A stretch of 64,000 nt of DNA from contig JAFKGE010000015.1 in NCBI GenBank assembly GCA_017307865.1, positions 124,001-188,000 on the forward strand. Direction: 5' to 3'. The notes below the pieces were generated by a model. That model had not been told where the DNA came from and did no database searches. It saw only the letters and a list, made by a program, of their open reading frames with translations. The DNA comes from Burkholderiales bacterium (GTDB lineage: Bacteria > Pseudomonadota > Gammaproteobacteria > Burkholderiales > Burkholderiaceae_C). The translations under genes were made by a program, and so were the position numbers. Shown here in pieces: positions 41,550 through 50,082 of the stretch. Positions within the stretch are counted from its first letter, which is position 1. Every line of letters starts with the position of its first letter.

Positions 41550-41708
41550 GAAGGTGTGAACGAAGCCTTCATGCCCGCCTTGACCGCCAAAAGACGCCCG
41601 CTCGGCGTTGCAAATGCTCGCCGTAGCTCGGGCTACGGCTGCGCTTTGCGCCTTGATCGGCCGGCTTTTGACGATCCTTTCGGGCACTCTGGATTCATTC
41701 ACACCTTC
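41550..41708. mobile_element. MITE-like element with terminal inverted repeats
   Basis: GAAGGTGTGAACGAA at the left faces TTCATTCACACCTTC at the right (14 of 15 positions inverted). The centre holds GCCGTAGCTCGGGCTACGGC, a perfect palindrome. The element is non-coding, 159 bp, and lies between the CoA-transferase and Bug genes. I recall related sequences in Acidovorax-type genomes. Confidence 0.65.
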
Positions 41709-41755
41709 TGAACCGTCTGGCACCTTTCTTTCTCAACCCCCATCAGGAGACACAC

Positions 41756-42736
41756 ATGACCCCTTCCACCCTGGCACGCCGCGGCCTGCTGAGCCTGGCC
41801 GTCGCCGCGCTGGCGACCGCGCTGGCCCCCAGCGCCGCCACCGCCGCGCCGCCGCTGCGCGTCATCCTGCCGGTCAGCGCCGGCTCGGGCGTGGACGTGA
41901 TCGTGCGCTCGGCGCAGGTGGCGCTGACCAAGGCGCTGGACGGCCAGGCGGTGGTGATCGAGAACATGCCCGGCGCGGGCGGCATCACCGGCACGCAGGC
42001 GCTGGTCAAGGCCGCGCCCGACGGCAACACCATCGCCATCGTTTCCAACAACCACTCGGTCAACCCCAGCGTGTTCAAGAAGCTGCCCTACGACAGCCTG
42101 GGCGACATCACGCCCATCACCGTCATCGGCGGCTCGCCCTTCGTGTTCGTGGTCAACCCCAAGCTGCCGGCCACCAACGCGAAAGAGCTGCAGGCGCTGC
42201 TCAAGTCCAAGCCCGGCGAACTCAACTTCGCCTCGTCCGGCAACGGCACCATCATTCACCTGGCCGGCGAAATGATGATCGAGGCCGTCGGCGGCAACGC
42301 GCGCCACATTCCGTACAAGGGCATGGGCCCGATGATCACCGACCTGATGGGCGGCCAGGTGGAGATGGGCGCCTCGGCCGTGGCCGCCGTGCAGGGCCAG
42401 ATCAAGCAGGGCAGCCTGCGTCCCATCGGCGTGATGGGCAAGCAGCGCGTGAAATCGCTGCCCGACGTGCCGACCATCGCCGAGCAGGGCTTTCCGGACG
42501 TGGACGTCGCCGGCTGGTTCGCCGCCGTCGGCCCCAAGGGTCTGCCGCCGGCCCAGGTCAAGCGCCTGCACGACGCGCTGGTCGCCGCCTTCAACGACCC
42601 CGAGGTCAAGGCCGGCTTTGCCCAGCGCGACGACTTCTTGATCCTGGACACGCCCGAGCACAGCGCGCAGTTTCTGAAGTCCGAGCAGGAGCGGTACGCG
42701 CGCCTGGTCGAGAAGGCCAAGGTGGCCATCAACTGA
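41756..42736 (+). CDS. Bug-family solute-binding receptor
   Basis: This 326-residue periplasmic receptor has a signal peptide (RRGLLSLAVAALATALAPSAATAA) and the mature start PPLRVILPVSAGSGVDVIVRSAQ, then NMPGAGGITGTQALVKAAPDG and PYKGMGPMITDLMGGQVEM. This is the TctC layout. It lies in the lyase/CoA-transferase cluster and may deliver the acid that the cluster degrades. TctA/TctB are absent here. Start 41756 is set by the signal peptide and GGAG ten bases before. Confidence 0.9.
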   Translation: MTPSTLARRGLLSLAVAALATALAPSAATAAPPLRVILPVSAGSGVDVIVRSAQVALTKALDGQAVVIENMPGAGGITGTQALVKAAPDGNTIAIVSNNHSVNPSVFKKLPYDSLGDITPITVIGGSPFVFVVNPKLPATNAKELQALLKSKPGELNFASSGNGTIIHLAGEMMIEAVGGNARHIPYKGMGPMITDLMGGQVEMGASAVAAVQGQIKQGSLRPIGVMGKQRVKSLPDVPTIAEQGFPDVDVAGWFAAVGPKGLPPAQVKRLHDALVAAFNDPEVKAGFAQRDDFLILDTPEHSAQFLKSEQERYARLVEKAKVAIN

Positions 42737-42798
42737 AACCAAAGCGCCGGACCGGCGCGGTGGCGTAGGTGGGACGCACGGACGGCCCAGGCTCCGTG

Positions 42799-43521
42799 TC
42801 AACCGCCGAGATAGGCCTGCCGCACCCGCGGGTTGTCCAACAGCTCGCGTCCGCTGCCTTGCAGCACGATGCGCCCGGTCTCGATGACGTAGGCGCGCTG
42901 CGCGATCTTCAAGGCCTGGCGCACGTTCTGCTCGACCAGGAAGATCGTCAGGCCCGCGCGGTTGATCTCGCGCAGCGTGCGGAAAATGCCTTGCACGATG
43001 ATGGGCGCCAGGCCCATCGAGGGCTCGTCCAGCAGCAGCAGGCGCGGCCTGGCCATCAGCGCCCGGCCGATCGCCAGCATCTGTTGCTCGCCGCCCGACA
43101 GGTTGCCCGCCAGACCGTCGGCGCGCTCGGCCAGCACCGGAAACAGCGCGTGGACCCGCGCCATGTCGGCCGCGCGCTCGCCGCGATCGCGCCGCGTGTA
43201 GGCGCCCAGCTCCAGGTTCTCGCGCACCGTCAGCGTGCTCAAGATGGCGCGTCCCTCGGCCACCTGCACCACGCCGCTGGCGACGATGCGGTGCGGCGCC
43301 AGGTGCGTCAAATCCTGCCCGTCGAACAGCACGCGCCCGCCGGCCTTCCTGACCAGCCCCGACAGCGCCAGCAGGGTGCTCGACTTGCCGGCGCCATTGG
43401 CGCCCACCAGCGTGGTGATCTCGCCCGCGCGCAGCTCCAGGTCGATGCCGCGCACGGCCTCGACCTTGCCGTACGACACCGTCAGGCCCTGCACCTGAAG
43501 CACTGGCCGTGGATCGCTCAT
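42799..43521 (-). CDS. LivF-type ABC ATPase (operon B)
   Basis: This 240-residue ATPase has Walker A GANGAGKS, signature LSGGEQQ, Walker B LLLLDEPSMG, and FLVEQNVR with Gln at the H-loop. It is last in the minus-strand operon running from 47318 to 42799 (binding protein, LivH, LivM, LivG, LivF), and overlaps the LivG stop by four bases. It energises uptake through the LivHM permease of this operon. Confidence 0.93.
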   Translation of the reverse strand: MSDPRPVLQVQGLTVSYGKVEAVRGIDLELRAGEITTLVGANGAGKSSTLLALSGLVRKAGGRVLFDGQDLTHLAPHRIVASGVVQVAEGRAILSTLTVRENLELGAYTRRDRGERAADMARVHALFPVLAERADGLAGNLSGGEQQMLAIGRALMARPRLLLLDEPSMGLAPIIVQGIFRTLREINRAGLTIFLVEQNVRQALKIAQRAYVIETGRIVLQGSGRELLDNPRVRQAYLGG

Positions 43522-44345
43522 GGACGAGCCTCCGGCAACGACGCATGGTCTTCTTCGTCCTCACGCCCCAGGTAGGCCTCGATCACCTCGGGGTTGTTGC
43601 GAATGGCCTCGGGCGTGCCGCGCGCGATGATGCGGCCGAAGTTGAGCACCGCGATGTCCTGGCACAGGTTCATGACGAAGTGCATGTCGTGCTCGATCAT
43701 GAAGATGGTGTAGCCGCGTGCGCTGATGCGCCGCACCTCGTCCATCAGCTCGTCTTTCTCGCCGCCGTTCATGCCGGCGACCGGCTCGTCGAGCAGCAGC
43801 AGCTTGGGCTCGCTCGCCAGCGCGCGCGCCAGTTCCAACTTGCGCTGATCGCCGTACGACAGGTTGTCCGCGCGATCGTCCAGCCGCGCGTCCAGCCCCA
43901 CCCAGGACAGCAGCTCGCGCGCGCGCTCGCGCGCCTGGCGCTCCTGGCCGCGAAAACGCGGCGTACCGAAGACCAGGTCATGCATGCGGTAGTGCAGCCG
44001 CGCGTGCAGCCCCGCCATCACGTTGTCCAGCAGCGTCATCTCCTTGAACAGGCGGATGTTCTGGAAGGTACGCGCCAAGCCCAGGCGCGTGATCTGGTGC
44101 GGCGCCAGGCCGGCCAATGGCCGGCCCTCGAACTCGATGCGCCCGCCGGTGGGCTCCAGCAGGCCGGTGATCAGGTTGAACACCGTGGTCTTGCCCGCGC
44201 CATTGGGGCCGATCAGGCCGAAGATGCCGCCGCGCGGAATGTCCAGGTTGACCTCCTGCAGCACCTTCAGGCCGCCGAAGGCGCGCGACAGTCCGGCCAG
44301 GCGCAGCAGCGGCGCCGGCTGCGACGCGCGGACCGCCTCGCTCAT
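43518..44345 (-). CDS. LivG-type ABC ATPase (operon B)
   Basis: This 275-residue ATPase has Walker A GPNGAGKT, LARTFQNIRLFKEMTLLDNVMAG (LivG-specific insertion), signature LSYGDQRK, Walker B LLLLDEPVAGM, and MIEHDMH. The start at 44345 follows the LivM stop with a four-base overlap; the frame is open upstream through LivM without homology. Confidence 0.93.
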   Translation of the reverse strand: MSEAVRASQPAPLLRLAGLSRAFGGLKVLQEVNLDIPRGGIFGLIGPNGAGKTTVFNLITGLLEPTGGRIEFEGRPLAGLAPHQITRLGLARTFQNIRLFKEMTLLDNVMAGLHARLHYRMHDLVFGTPRFRGQERQARERARELLSWVGLDARLDDRADNLSYGDQRKLELARALASEPKLLLLDEPVAGMNGGEKDELMDEVRRISARGYTIFMIEHDMHFVMNLCQDIAVLNFGRIIARGTPEAIRNNPEVIEAYLGREDEEDHASLPEARP

Positions 44346-45211
44346 GGCCGCCTCCGCGCCGCGGCATCGCGCCACTGCCGAAAGCGCGCCACGTCCCAGA
44401 TGCCGCGCGGCAGAAACAGCACGATCAGCACCAGGATGAGGCCATTGATCACCAGCCGGAACTGCTGCAGCACGCGCAGCAGCTCGGGCAGCACGGTCAG
44501 GATCACGGCGCCCAGCACCGGCCCGGTGAGGCTGCCGATACCGCCCAGAATGGCCATGGTCAGAATCTCGACCGCGCGGTCGAAGCCGTATTCGTCCGGG
44601 CCGATGAAAAAGGTCAGGTGTGCATTGAGCGCACCGGCCAGGCCGGCGATGGCCGCGCCCAGCACGAAGGCCAGCATCTTGCAGCCGTCCACGTCCATGC
44701 CCATCAGGCCGGCCGCGACTTCGTCCTCGCGGATCGCCTCGAACGCGCGGCCGATGCGCGACACGCGCAGGCGCCACAGCAGCAGCAGCACCGCCACCAG
44801 GGCCAGCGCCACGTGCCACCACTGGGTCAGCTGCGGAATGCCGTTGAGGCCCAGGGCGCCGCCGGTGATCGCGTCGGCGTTGAGCAGCACGATGCGCACC
44901 ACCTCGCCAAAGGCCAGCGTGGCCATGGCCAGATAGACGCCCGACAGGCGCAGCGTCGGCTTGCCGATCAGGAACGCCATCAGCGCCGGCACGGCCATGC
45001 CGGCGGCCAGCACCACCGGAAACGGCCAGCCCAGATCGACGGTCAGCAGGGCCGAGGCGTAGGCACCCAGGGCCATGAAGCCGGCGTTGGCGATCGACAA
45101 CATGCCGCAGGCCAGGGTAAGCCAGATGGACAGCGCCAGCAGCGCGTTGGTGCCCACCGACAGCACCAGGTTGCTGTAGACGTCCCAGAAGGTGCCCAGC
45201 CAGGCCGCCAT
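44342..45211 (-). CDS. LivM-type ABC permease (operon B)
   Basis: This 289-residue inner-membrane protein has LACGMLSIANAGFMALGAYASALL, the cytoplasmic FEAIREDEVAAGLMGMDVDGCKML loop of LivM, and AILGGIGSLTGPVLGAVIL for ATPase coupling. It overlaps livG by four bases and starts two bases after the LivH stop, so the operon is tightly coupled. Confidence 0.92.
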   Translation of the reverse strand: MAAWLGTFWDVYSNLVLSVGTNALLALSIWLTLACGMLSIANAGFMALGAYASALLTVDLGWPFPVVLAAGMAVPALMAFLIGKPTLRLSGVYLAMATLAFGEVVRIVLLNADAITGGALGLNGIPQLTQWWHVALALVAVLLLLWRLRVSRIGRAFEAIREDEVAAGLMGMDVDGCKMLAFVLGAAIAGLAGALNAHLTFFIGPDEYGFDRAVEILTMAILGGIGSLTGPVLGAVILTVLPELLRVLQQFRLVINGLILVLIVLFLPRGIWDVARFRQWRDAAARRRP

Positions 45212-45213
45212 GT

Positions 45214-46095
45214 CTATACCTTGCGCTCCATCACACGGCCGAACAGGCCCTTGGGCCGCACCAGCAGGATCACGAACAGCAGGCCGAACGCCACCGCGTC
45301 GCGCATGCTCGAGCCCACGTAGGCCACCGACAACACCTCGGCCAGGCCCAGGAACAGGCCGCCGATCAGCGCGCCACGCATGTCGCCCATGCCGCCCAGG
45401 ATGATGACCGCGATGCCCTTTTCAAGCATGGACTTGCCCATCAGCGGATACAGCGCGTTGGAGTACAGCCCGATCAGCACGCCGGCCACCCCGCCCAGCC
45501 CGGCGGCGACGAACGAGGTGAGCATGAACAGGCCCTCGACGTTGATGCCCAGCAGCCAGGCGGCGCGCGGCGATTCGGCAATGGCCCGCAGCGCGCGGCC
45601 GAGCTGGGTTTTTTGCAGCGCCAGCAGCAGCACCGCCATCAGCGCGAAGGACAGGAAGATGATGCCGAGTTCGAGCGCGGTGATGTCCACCCCACCCAGC
45701 GACAGGCTGCGCTGCGACACCAGTCCCGCCGGAAAGCGGATGTTCTGCGCGCCAAAAACGCCCTGCACCACGTTGGTCAGGATCATGCCGACGCCGATGG
45801 TCGCGATCATCGGGATCAGGTGCGGCGCGCCGCGCGCGCGCAAGGGGCGCAGCACCAGCACGTCGATCAGCAGGCCCACGGCGCCGGCAAAGCCGAAGGC
45901 CACCAACAAGGCCGTCCACAGCGGCAAGGCCCAGTGGGCCACGGCCTGCTCGGCGGCGTAGGCGCCCACCATGAACACCGCGCCGTGCGACAGGTTGATG
46001 ACGCCCAGCACGCCGAAGATCAGCGTGAAGCCCAGCGCGAACAGCGCGTACACGCAGCCGAGCGACAGGGCATTGACGAGCTGCTGGGCCAGCAC
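45214..46095 (-). CDS. LivH-type ABC permease (operon B)
   Basis: This 293-residue inner-membrane protein starts LAQQLVNALSLGCVYALFALGFTLIFGVLGVINLSHGAVFMVGAY, the classic LivH N-terminus, and ends with VILGGMGDMRGALIGGLFLG and RPKGLFGR. It lies between the binding-protein gene (65 bases upstream) and LivM. Substrates of such systems are amino acids or small aromatic or aliphatic acids. Confidence 0.93.
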   Translation of the reverse strand: MLAQQLVNALSLGCVYALFALGFTLIFGVLGVINLSHGAVFMVGAYAAEQAVAHWALPLWTALLVAFGFAGAVGLLIDVLVLRPLRARGAPHLIPMIATIGVGMILTNVVQGVFGAQNIRFPAGLVSQRSLSLGGVDITALELGIIFLSFALMAVLLLALQKTQLGRALRAIAESPRAAWLLGINVEGLFMLTSFVAAGLGGVAGVLIGLYSNALYPLMGKSMLEKGIAVIILGGMGDMRGALIGGLFLGLAEVLSVAYVGSSMRDAVAFGLLFVILLVRPKGLFGRVMERKV

Positions 46096-46160
46096 GGCCA
46101 GGGTCCTCCCCGTTCGTCAGGCGCGCGGCGGCGGCACCCGGCCACCGGCGCGCGCCGGGC

Positions 46161-47318
46161 TCATTTCTCGATGACGAACTGTTCGCCCTTGGTCACGCTG
46201 ACGATGGCGGTCTGCTGGGCGTCGTAGCCGGCGGGCTTGCCGGCCTTGTTCATGGCGCGGTGAAACTGGAAGGCGCCGGTCGCACCCGTCCATTTGACCT
46301 TGGGCAGGGCATCGCGCAGCGCCGTGCGCTCGGTGGCCAGGTCGCCGCTCAGCTTGATGGTCTTGAGCGCCTGCACCATGATGTGCATGGCGTCGTAGGA
46401 CTGGGCCGCGAACTGGTCGGGCGGGGTGTTGAACTTGGCCTCGAAGGCCTTGATGAAGGCGACGTTCTCCGCGCTGTCGTTGCTGGCCGACCAGGGGCTG
46501 CCCACGTACAGGTCATCCGAGGCGCCCTTGGCCAGGGTGAAGACCTTGACCGAGTTCATGCCGTTGCCGCCGATGAAGGGCACGTTGATGCCCAGCTGGC
46601 GCGCCTGCACCATGATGGGCGCGCCCTCGGCCAGCAGGGCCGACAGCACGATCGCGTCCGGATGCGTGGCCTTGATCTTGGTGAGCTGGGCCTTGAAGTC
46701 CACGTCACCCTTGGCGAAAGTCTCGGTGGTGGTCACCGGGATGTGCGCGGCCTCCAGCGCCTTCTTGAAGTTGTCATAGCCGCTCTTGGTAAACACGTCG
46801 TCGTTGCCGTACATCACGGCGACCTTCTTGATGTGGGCGTGCTTGACGGCCACGCGCAGGGTCTCGGGCAGCACATCGGCCTCGGTGACCGAATTGCGAA
46901 ACACGTAGTCGCCGATGGAGGTGATGCCGTCGGCGGTGTTGGACGTGCCGAAAGCCACCGTCCTGGCGCCCTGCGCGATCGGGTCGGCGGCCTGCGCCGA
47001 GTTGGACAGCGTGGGGCCGAACACCATCAGCACCTTGTCCTGGAAGATCAGTTTCTTGAAGACGTTGATCGCCTCTTCCTTCTTGCCCTGGTCGTCGTCG
47101 ACGATCAGCTTGAGCTGGTTGCCGTCGACGCCGCCCGCGGCGTTGATCTCGCCGGCGGCCAGCTCGAAGCCGTGGCGGATCGAAATGCCGTACTGCGCGG
47201 CGCCGCCGGTCAGCGCCTCGGCCATGCCGATCTTGATGTCGGCCGCCTGGGCATTGGCGCCCAAGGTCATCAACAGGGTTAGCGCACCCAATGAATGCGC
47301 AAGAGTACTTCGTCTCAT
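46161..47318 (-). CDS. LIV-type ABC substrate-binding protein (operon B)
   Basis: This 385-residue periplasmic protein has a signal peptide (MRRSTLAHSLGALTLLMTLGANAQA) and a mature part starting ADIKIGMAEALTGGAAQYGISIRHGFELAAGEINAAGGV. The start at 47318 has GAGG seven bases upstream; an ATG four codons earlier has none. It heads operon B. The ligand cannot be read from the sequence. The 97-base gap to rsmB holds its promoter. Confidence 0.9.
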   Translation of the reverse strand: MRRSTLAHSLGALTLLMTLGANAQAADIKIGMAEALTGGAAQYGISIRHGFELAAGEINAAGGVDGNQLKLIVDDDQGKKEEAINVFKKLIFQDKVLMVFGPTLSNSAQAADPIAQGARTVAFGTSNTADGITSIGDYVFRNSVTEADVLPETLRVAVKHAHIKKVAVMYGNDDVFTKSGYDNFKKALEAAHIPVTTTETFAKGDVDFKAQLTKIKATHPDAIVLSALLAEGAPIMVQARQLGINVPFIGGNGMNSVKVFTLAKGASDDLYVGSPWSASNDSAENVAFIKAFEAKFNTPPDQFAAQSYDAMHIMVQALKTIKLSGDLATERTALRDALPKVKWTGATGAFQFHRAMNKAGKPAGYDAQQTAIVSVTKGEQFVIEK

Positions 47319-47415
47319 GGCACACCTCATGTCGAAACAACAGGTGCCAAAATTTTAGGACTCGATTCAATTGCCTGCAGGCGGACGCCAGCGCCGCTGA
47401 CTTGGCCGCCGCGCT

Positions 47416-48681
47416 TCAAGCCTTGCGCTGCCACACCGCGGCAAAAAAGCCGTCGGTGCCATGCCGGTGCGGCCACAGGCGCAGAAAGCGCCCCTCACCC
47501 ACGCACAGGCGGGCGGCCTGCGGCACCTTCAGTCCGCTCAGAATGTCGGCCACGGCGCATGGCTCGAAGTCGGCGTGCGCGGCGCGGAAGGCCTCGGCCA
47601 CCTGCTCGTTCTCGTCGGGCAGCACGCTGCAGGTGGCGTACACCAGCCGCCCACCGGGCTTGAGCAGGCGCGCCGCGCTTTGCAAGATGGCCTGCTGCTT
47701 GACCACCAGCTCGGCCACGTCCTTGGGCGACTGGCGCCACTTCAGGTCCGGGTTGCGCCGCAACGTGCCCAGGCCCGAGCAGGGCGCGTCGACCAGCACG
47801 CGGTCCAGCTTGCCGGCCAGGCGCTTGATGCGCTCGTCGCGCTCGTGCGCGATGGCCACCGGGTGCACGTTGCTGAGGCCGCTGCGCGCCAGCCGCGGCT
47901 TGAGCGCGTCCAGCCGGTGCGCCGACACGTCGAAGGCGTACAGCCGCCCGGTGCTGCGCATGGTGGCGCCGATGGCCAGCGTCTTGCCGCCGGCGCCGGC
48001 ACAAAAGTCGGCCACCATCTCGCCGCGCCGCGCATCCAGCAGCAGCGCCAGCAGCTGCGAGCCCTCGTCCTGCACCTCGACCGCGCCGCGCGTGAACACA
48101 TCCAGCTTTTGCAGCGCCGGCTTGCCGTCGATGCGCAGGCCCCAGGGCGAGTACGGAGTTTCTACTGATTTGATAGCTGCTTGCGCAAGCTCCGCCTGCG
48201 CTGCAGGCCTTTTTTCCTTCAAGATGTTGACGCGCAGATCGAGCGGCGCCGGCGTCAGCAGCGCGGCGGCCAGGGCGTCGAACTCATCCCCCAGCTGCGC
48301 GCGCAGCGGCGCCACCAGCCAGGCCGGCAGATTGTGGTGGTACTCGGGTGCCAGCTCGGCCGGCGGCACGGCGTCGCAGGCGTCGAGCCAGGCCTTCTCG
48401 GGCTCGGTCAGCGCCTGCTTCAGAAAGTCGCGCGGGGCGTGAAAGCCCAGGATGGCCAGCCGCCGCTCGCGCGAGCCCGTGCCCGCGCGAGCCAGGTGCT
48501 CGAACAGCGGCTTGCGGCGCAGCACGGCGTAGGCGGTTTCGGCCAGCGTGGCCCGCTCGCGCGGACCGAGCGCGCGCTGCTCGCGGAAAAAGCGCGACAC
48601 CACGGCGTCGGCCGGGTGCTCGAGTTGCAGAACGCGCCGCACCAGTTCGGTGGCGGCGTCGAGCAGGGCTTTGGGATGCAT
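47416..48681 (-). CDS. rsmB: 16S rRNA (cytosine-C5) methyltransferase, RsmB-like
   Basis: This 421-residue SAM-dependent enzyme has an N-terminal NusB-like helical domain and a C-terminal Rossmann methyltransferase: VADFCAGAGGKTLAIG binds SAM, DAPCSGLGTLRRNPDLKWR carries the release Cys, and VYATCSVLPDEN carries the catalytic Cys of the TCS motif. It methylates C967 of 16S rRNA in E. coli. The start at 48681 begins with family homology. A dispersed repeat (48161-48213) is read in antisense but in frame as about 18 residues (KRPAAQAELAQAAIKSVE) between RVNILK and the next conserved strand. Confidence 0.88.
   Translation of the reverse strand: MHPKALLDAATELVRRVLQLEHPADAVVSRFFREQRALGPRERATLAETAYAVLRRKPLFEHLARAGTGSRERRLAILGFHAPRDFLKQALTEPEKAWLDACDAVPPAELAPEYHHNLPAWLVAPLRAQLGDEFDALAAALLTPAPLDLRVNILKEKRPAAQAELAQAAIKSVETPYSPWGLRIDGKPALQKLDVFTRGAVEVQDEGSQLLALLLDARRGEMVADFCAGAGGKTLAIGATMRSTGRLYAFDVSAHRLDALKPRLARSGLSNVHPVAIAHERDERIKRLAGKLDRVLVDAPCSGLGTLRRNPDLKWRQSPKDVAELVVKQQAILQSAARLLKPGGRLVYATCSVLPDENEQVAEAFRAAHADFEPCAVADILSGLKVPQAARLCVGEGRFLRLWPHRHGTDGFFAAVWQRKA
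48161..48213 (+). repeat. Dispersed Comamonadaceae-type repeat, copy 5 (in rsmB)
   Basis: CTACTGATTTGATAGCTGCT then GCGCAAGC and CTGCGCTGCAGGCC make this one of the best preserved copies. It sits antisense to rsmB and leaves the reading frame open. Confidence 0.8.
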
Positions 48682-48713
48682 GGCGGGATTGTCGCACCGC
48701 GGCGGTGCCTTAT

Positions 48714-48769
48714 GAATCGAATCGGGCTCCAGCGCTTGCACAACAAGCGCGAGCAGCTATATTTTTTGC
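48714..48769 (-). repeat. Dispersed Comamonadaceae-type repeat, copy 6 (purN end)
   Basis: On the minus strand it reads AAAATATAGCTGCTCGCGCTT, then a loop and AAGCGCTGGAGCCCG, with a perfect GCGCTTG/CAAGCGC stem. It fills the gap between purN and rsmB, and its ATATAG supplies the purN stop codon. Confidence 0.8.
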
Positions 48770-49338
48770 AGTAATTCGGCTACGGCACGCGGGTAGATCA
48801 AGTGCTCCTGCGTCAGCACGCGCGCCGCCAGCGCGTCGGCCGTGTCGCCCGCCAGCACCGGCACCACGGCCTGCGCCAGGATGTGGCCGTGGTCCAGTTC
48901 GGCCGTCACCTGGTGCACGGTGGCGCCCGCCACGCGGCAGCCCTCGTCGATGGCGCGCTGGTGCGTGTGCAGGCCCGGAAAGGCGGGCAGCAGGCTGGGG
49001 TGGATGTTGATCAGGCGCCCGGCGTAATGCGCCACGAAGCCGGGCGTGAGGATGCGCATGAAGCCGGCCAGCACCACCAGCGCGGGGGCGTGGCGGTCGA
49101 TCTCGGCCTGCAGCGCGGCGTCGAAAGTCTCGCGGTCGGCAAAACCCTTGTGATCGACCACGGCGGTGGCGATGCCCGCCTCGCGCGCGGTCTGCAGGCC
49201 CCTGGCGTCCGGCCGGTTGGCGATGACGGCGGCCACCCGCGCGTCCAGCCGCCGCGTCCAGTCCTGCCGCTGTGCCGCGCGCACGATGGCGGCCATGTTG
49301 CTGCCGGTGCCGGAGATCAGGATGACGATGTTTTTCAT
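48757..49338 (-). CDS. purN: Phosphoribosylglycinamide formyltransferase
   Basis: This 193-residue enzyme starts [19 protein letters not shown] with the GAR-phosphate loop. [11 protein letters not shown], then [21 protein letters not shown] with the catalytic Asn-His pair, and [12 protein letters not shown] with the catalytic Asp follow. It uses 10-formyl-THF to formylate GAR in purine synthesis. The final residues LLQKI and the TAG stop are at the edge of a dispersed repeat, so the C-terminus was reshaped when the repeat arrived. It is divergent from yceH, 24 bases away. Confidence 0.95.
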   Translation of the reverse strand: MKNIVILISGTGSNMAAIVRAAQRQDWTRRLDARVAAVIANRPDARGLQTAREAGIATAVVDHKGFADRETFDAALQAEIDRHAPALVVLAGFMRILTPGFVAHYAGRLINIHPSLLPAFPGLHTHQRAIDEGCRVAGATVHQVTAELDHGHILAQAVVPVLAGDTADALAARVLTQEHLIYPRAVAELLQKI

Positions 49339-49362
49339 GCCGAGGCGATTATCCTTGCCGGC

Positions 49363-50067
49363 ATGACCGACCTGCGCCCCCTCACCCCGATCGAAGCGCG
49401 CGTGCTGGGCACGCTGATGGAAAAGGCCCGCACGGTGCCGGACACCTATCCGCTGTCGCTGAACCTCGTCGTCACCGGCTGCAACCAGAAGACCAGCCGC
49501 GACCCGGTGATGAATGTCAGCGACGCGCAGGCGCAGGAGGCGCTGGATGAGCTGCGGCGCCTGGCTCTGGTGAACGAGTCGCAGGGTGGGCGGGTGACCA
49601 AGTACGAGCACAACCTGCAGCGCCGCCTGGGCGTGCCCGAGCAGTCGGCGGTGCTGCTGGGCCTGCTGATGCTGCGCGGGCCGCAGACCGCCGCCGAACT
49701 GCGCCTGAACGCCGAGCGCTGGTACCGCTTTGCCGACATCTCCTCGGTCGAGGGCTTTCTGAACGAGCTGGCCGAACGCGCCGAGGACAAGGGCGGGCCG
49801 CTGGCGCGGCTGCTGCCGCGCGCGCCGGGCGAGCGCGAGGCGCGCTGGGTGCAGCTGCTGTGCGGGCCGGTTATTATCGAATTGATAGCTGCCGGCGCAC
49901 ATCCAACAAGCGCTGGAGGCACATTCGACGCTCAATCCGAGCGCATTGCCCGGCTCGAAGCGGAGCTGGCGGCCCTGAGCGCGACGGTGGCCCGCCTGTG
50001 CGCCGAGCTGGGCGTGTCGCCTGACGGACCGACCAACCCGCCGGCGCATGCTACAACCGAGCGCTGA
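49363..50067 (+). CDS. yceH: YceH-like protein (DUF480)
   Basis: This 234-residue protein has two winged-helix domains typical of Yce[52 protein letters not shown] and [26 protein letters not shown]. The C-terminal part is a coiled coil ([21 protein letters not shown]). The molecular role is not known. A repeat copy (49871-49923) is read in frame as [15 protein letters not shown], in the linker before the coiled coil; the encoded peptide resembles that from copy 1 in nnr. The start has no strong ribosome-binding site. Confidence 0.9.
   Translation: MTDLRPLTPIEARVLGTLMEKARTVPDTYPLSLNLVVTGCNQKTSRDPVMNVSDAQAQEALDELRRLALVNESQGGRVTKYEHNLQRRLGVPEQSAVLLGLLMLRGPQTAAELRLNAERWYRFADISSVEGFLNELAERAEDKGGPLARLLPRAPGEREARWVQLLCGPVIIELIAAGAHPTSAGGTFDAQSERIARLEAELAALSATVARLCAELGVSPDGPTNPPAHATTER
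49871..49923 (+). repeat. Dispersed Comamonadaceae-type repeat, copy 7 (in yceH)
   Basis: TTATTATCGAATTGATAGCTG, then CAACAAGCGCTGGAGGCAC, is close to the inferred consensus. It is read in frame in yceH, in the same frame as copy 1 in nnr. Confidence 0.85.
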
Positions 50068-50082
50068 CAAGGAGATCTCCCC

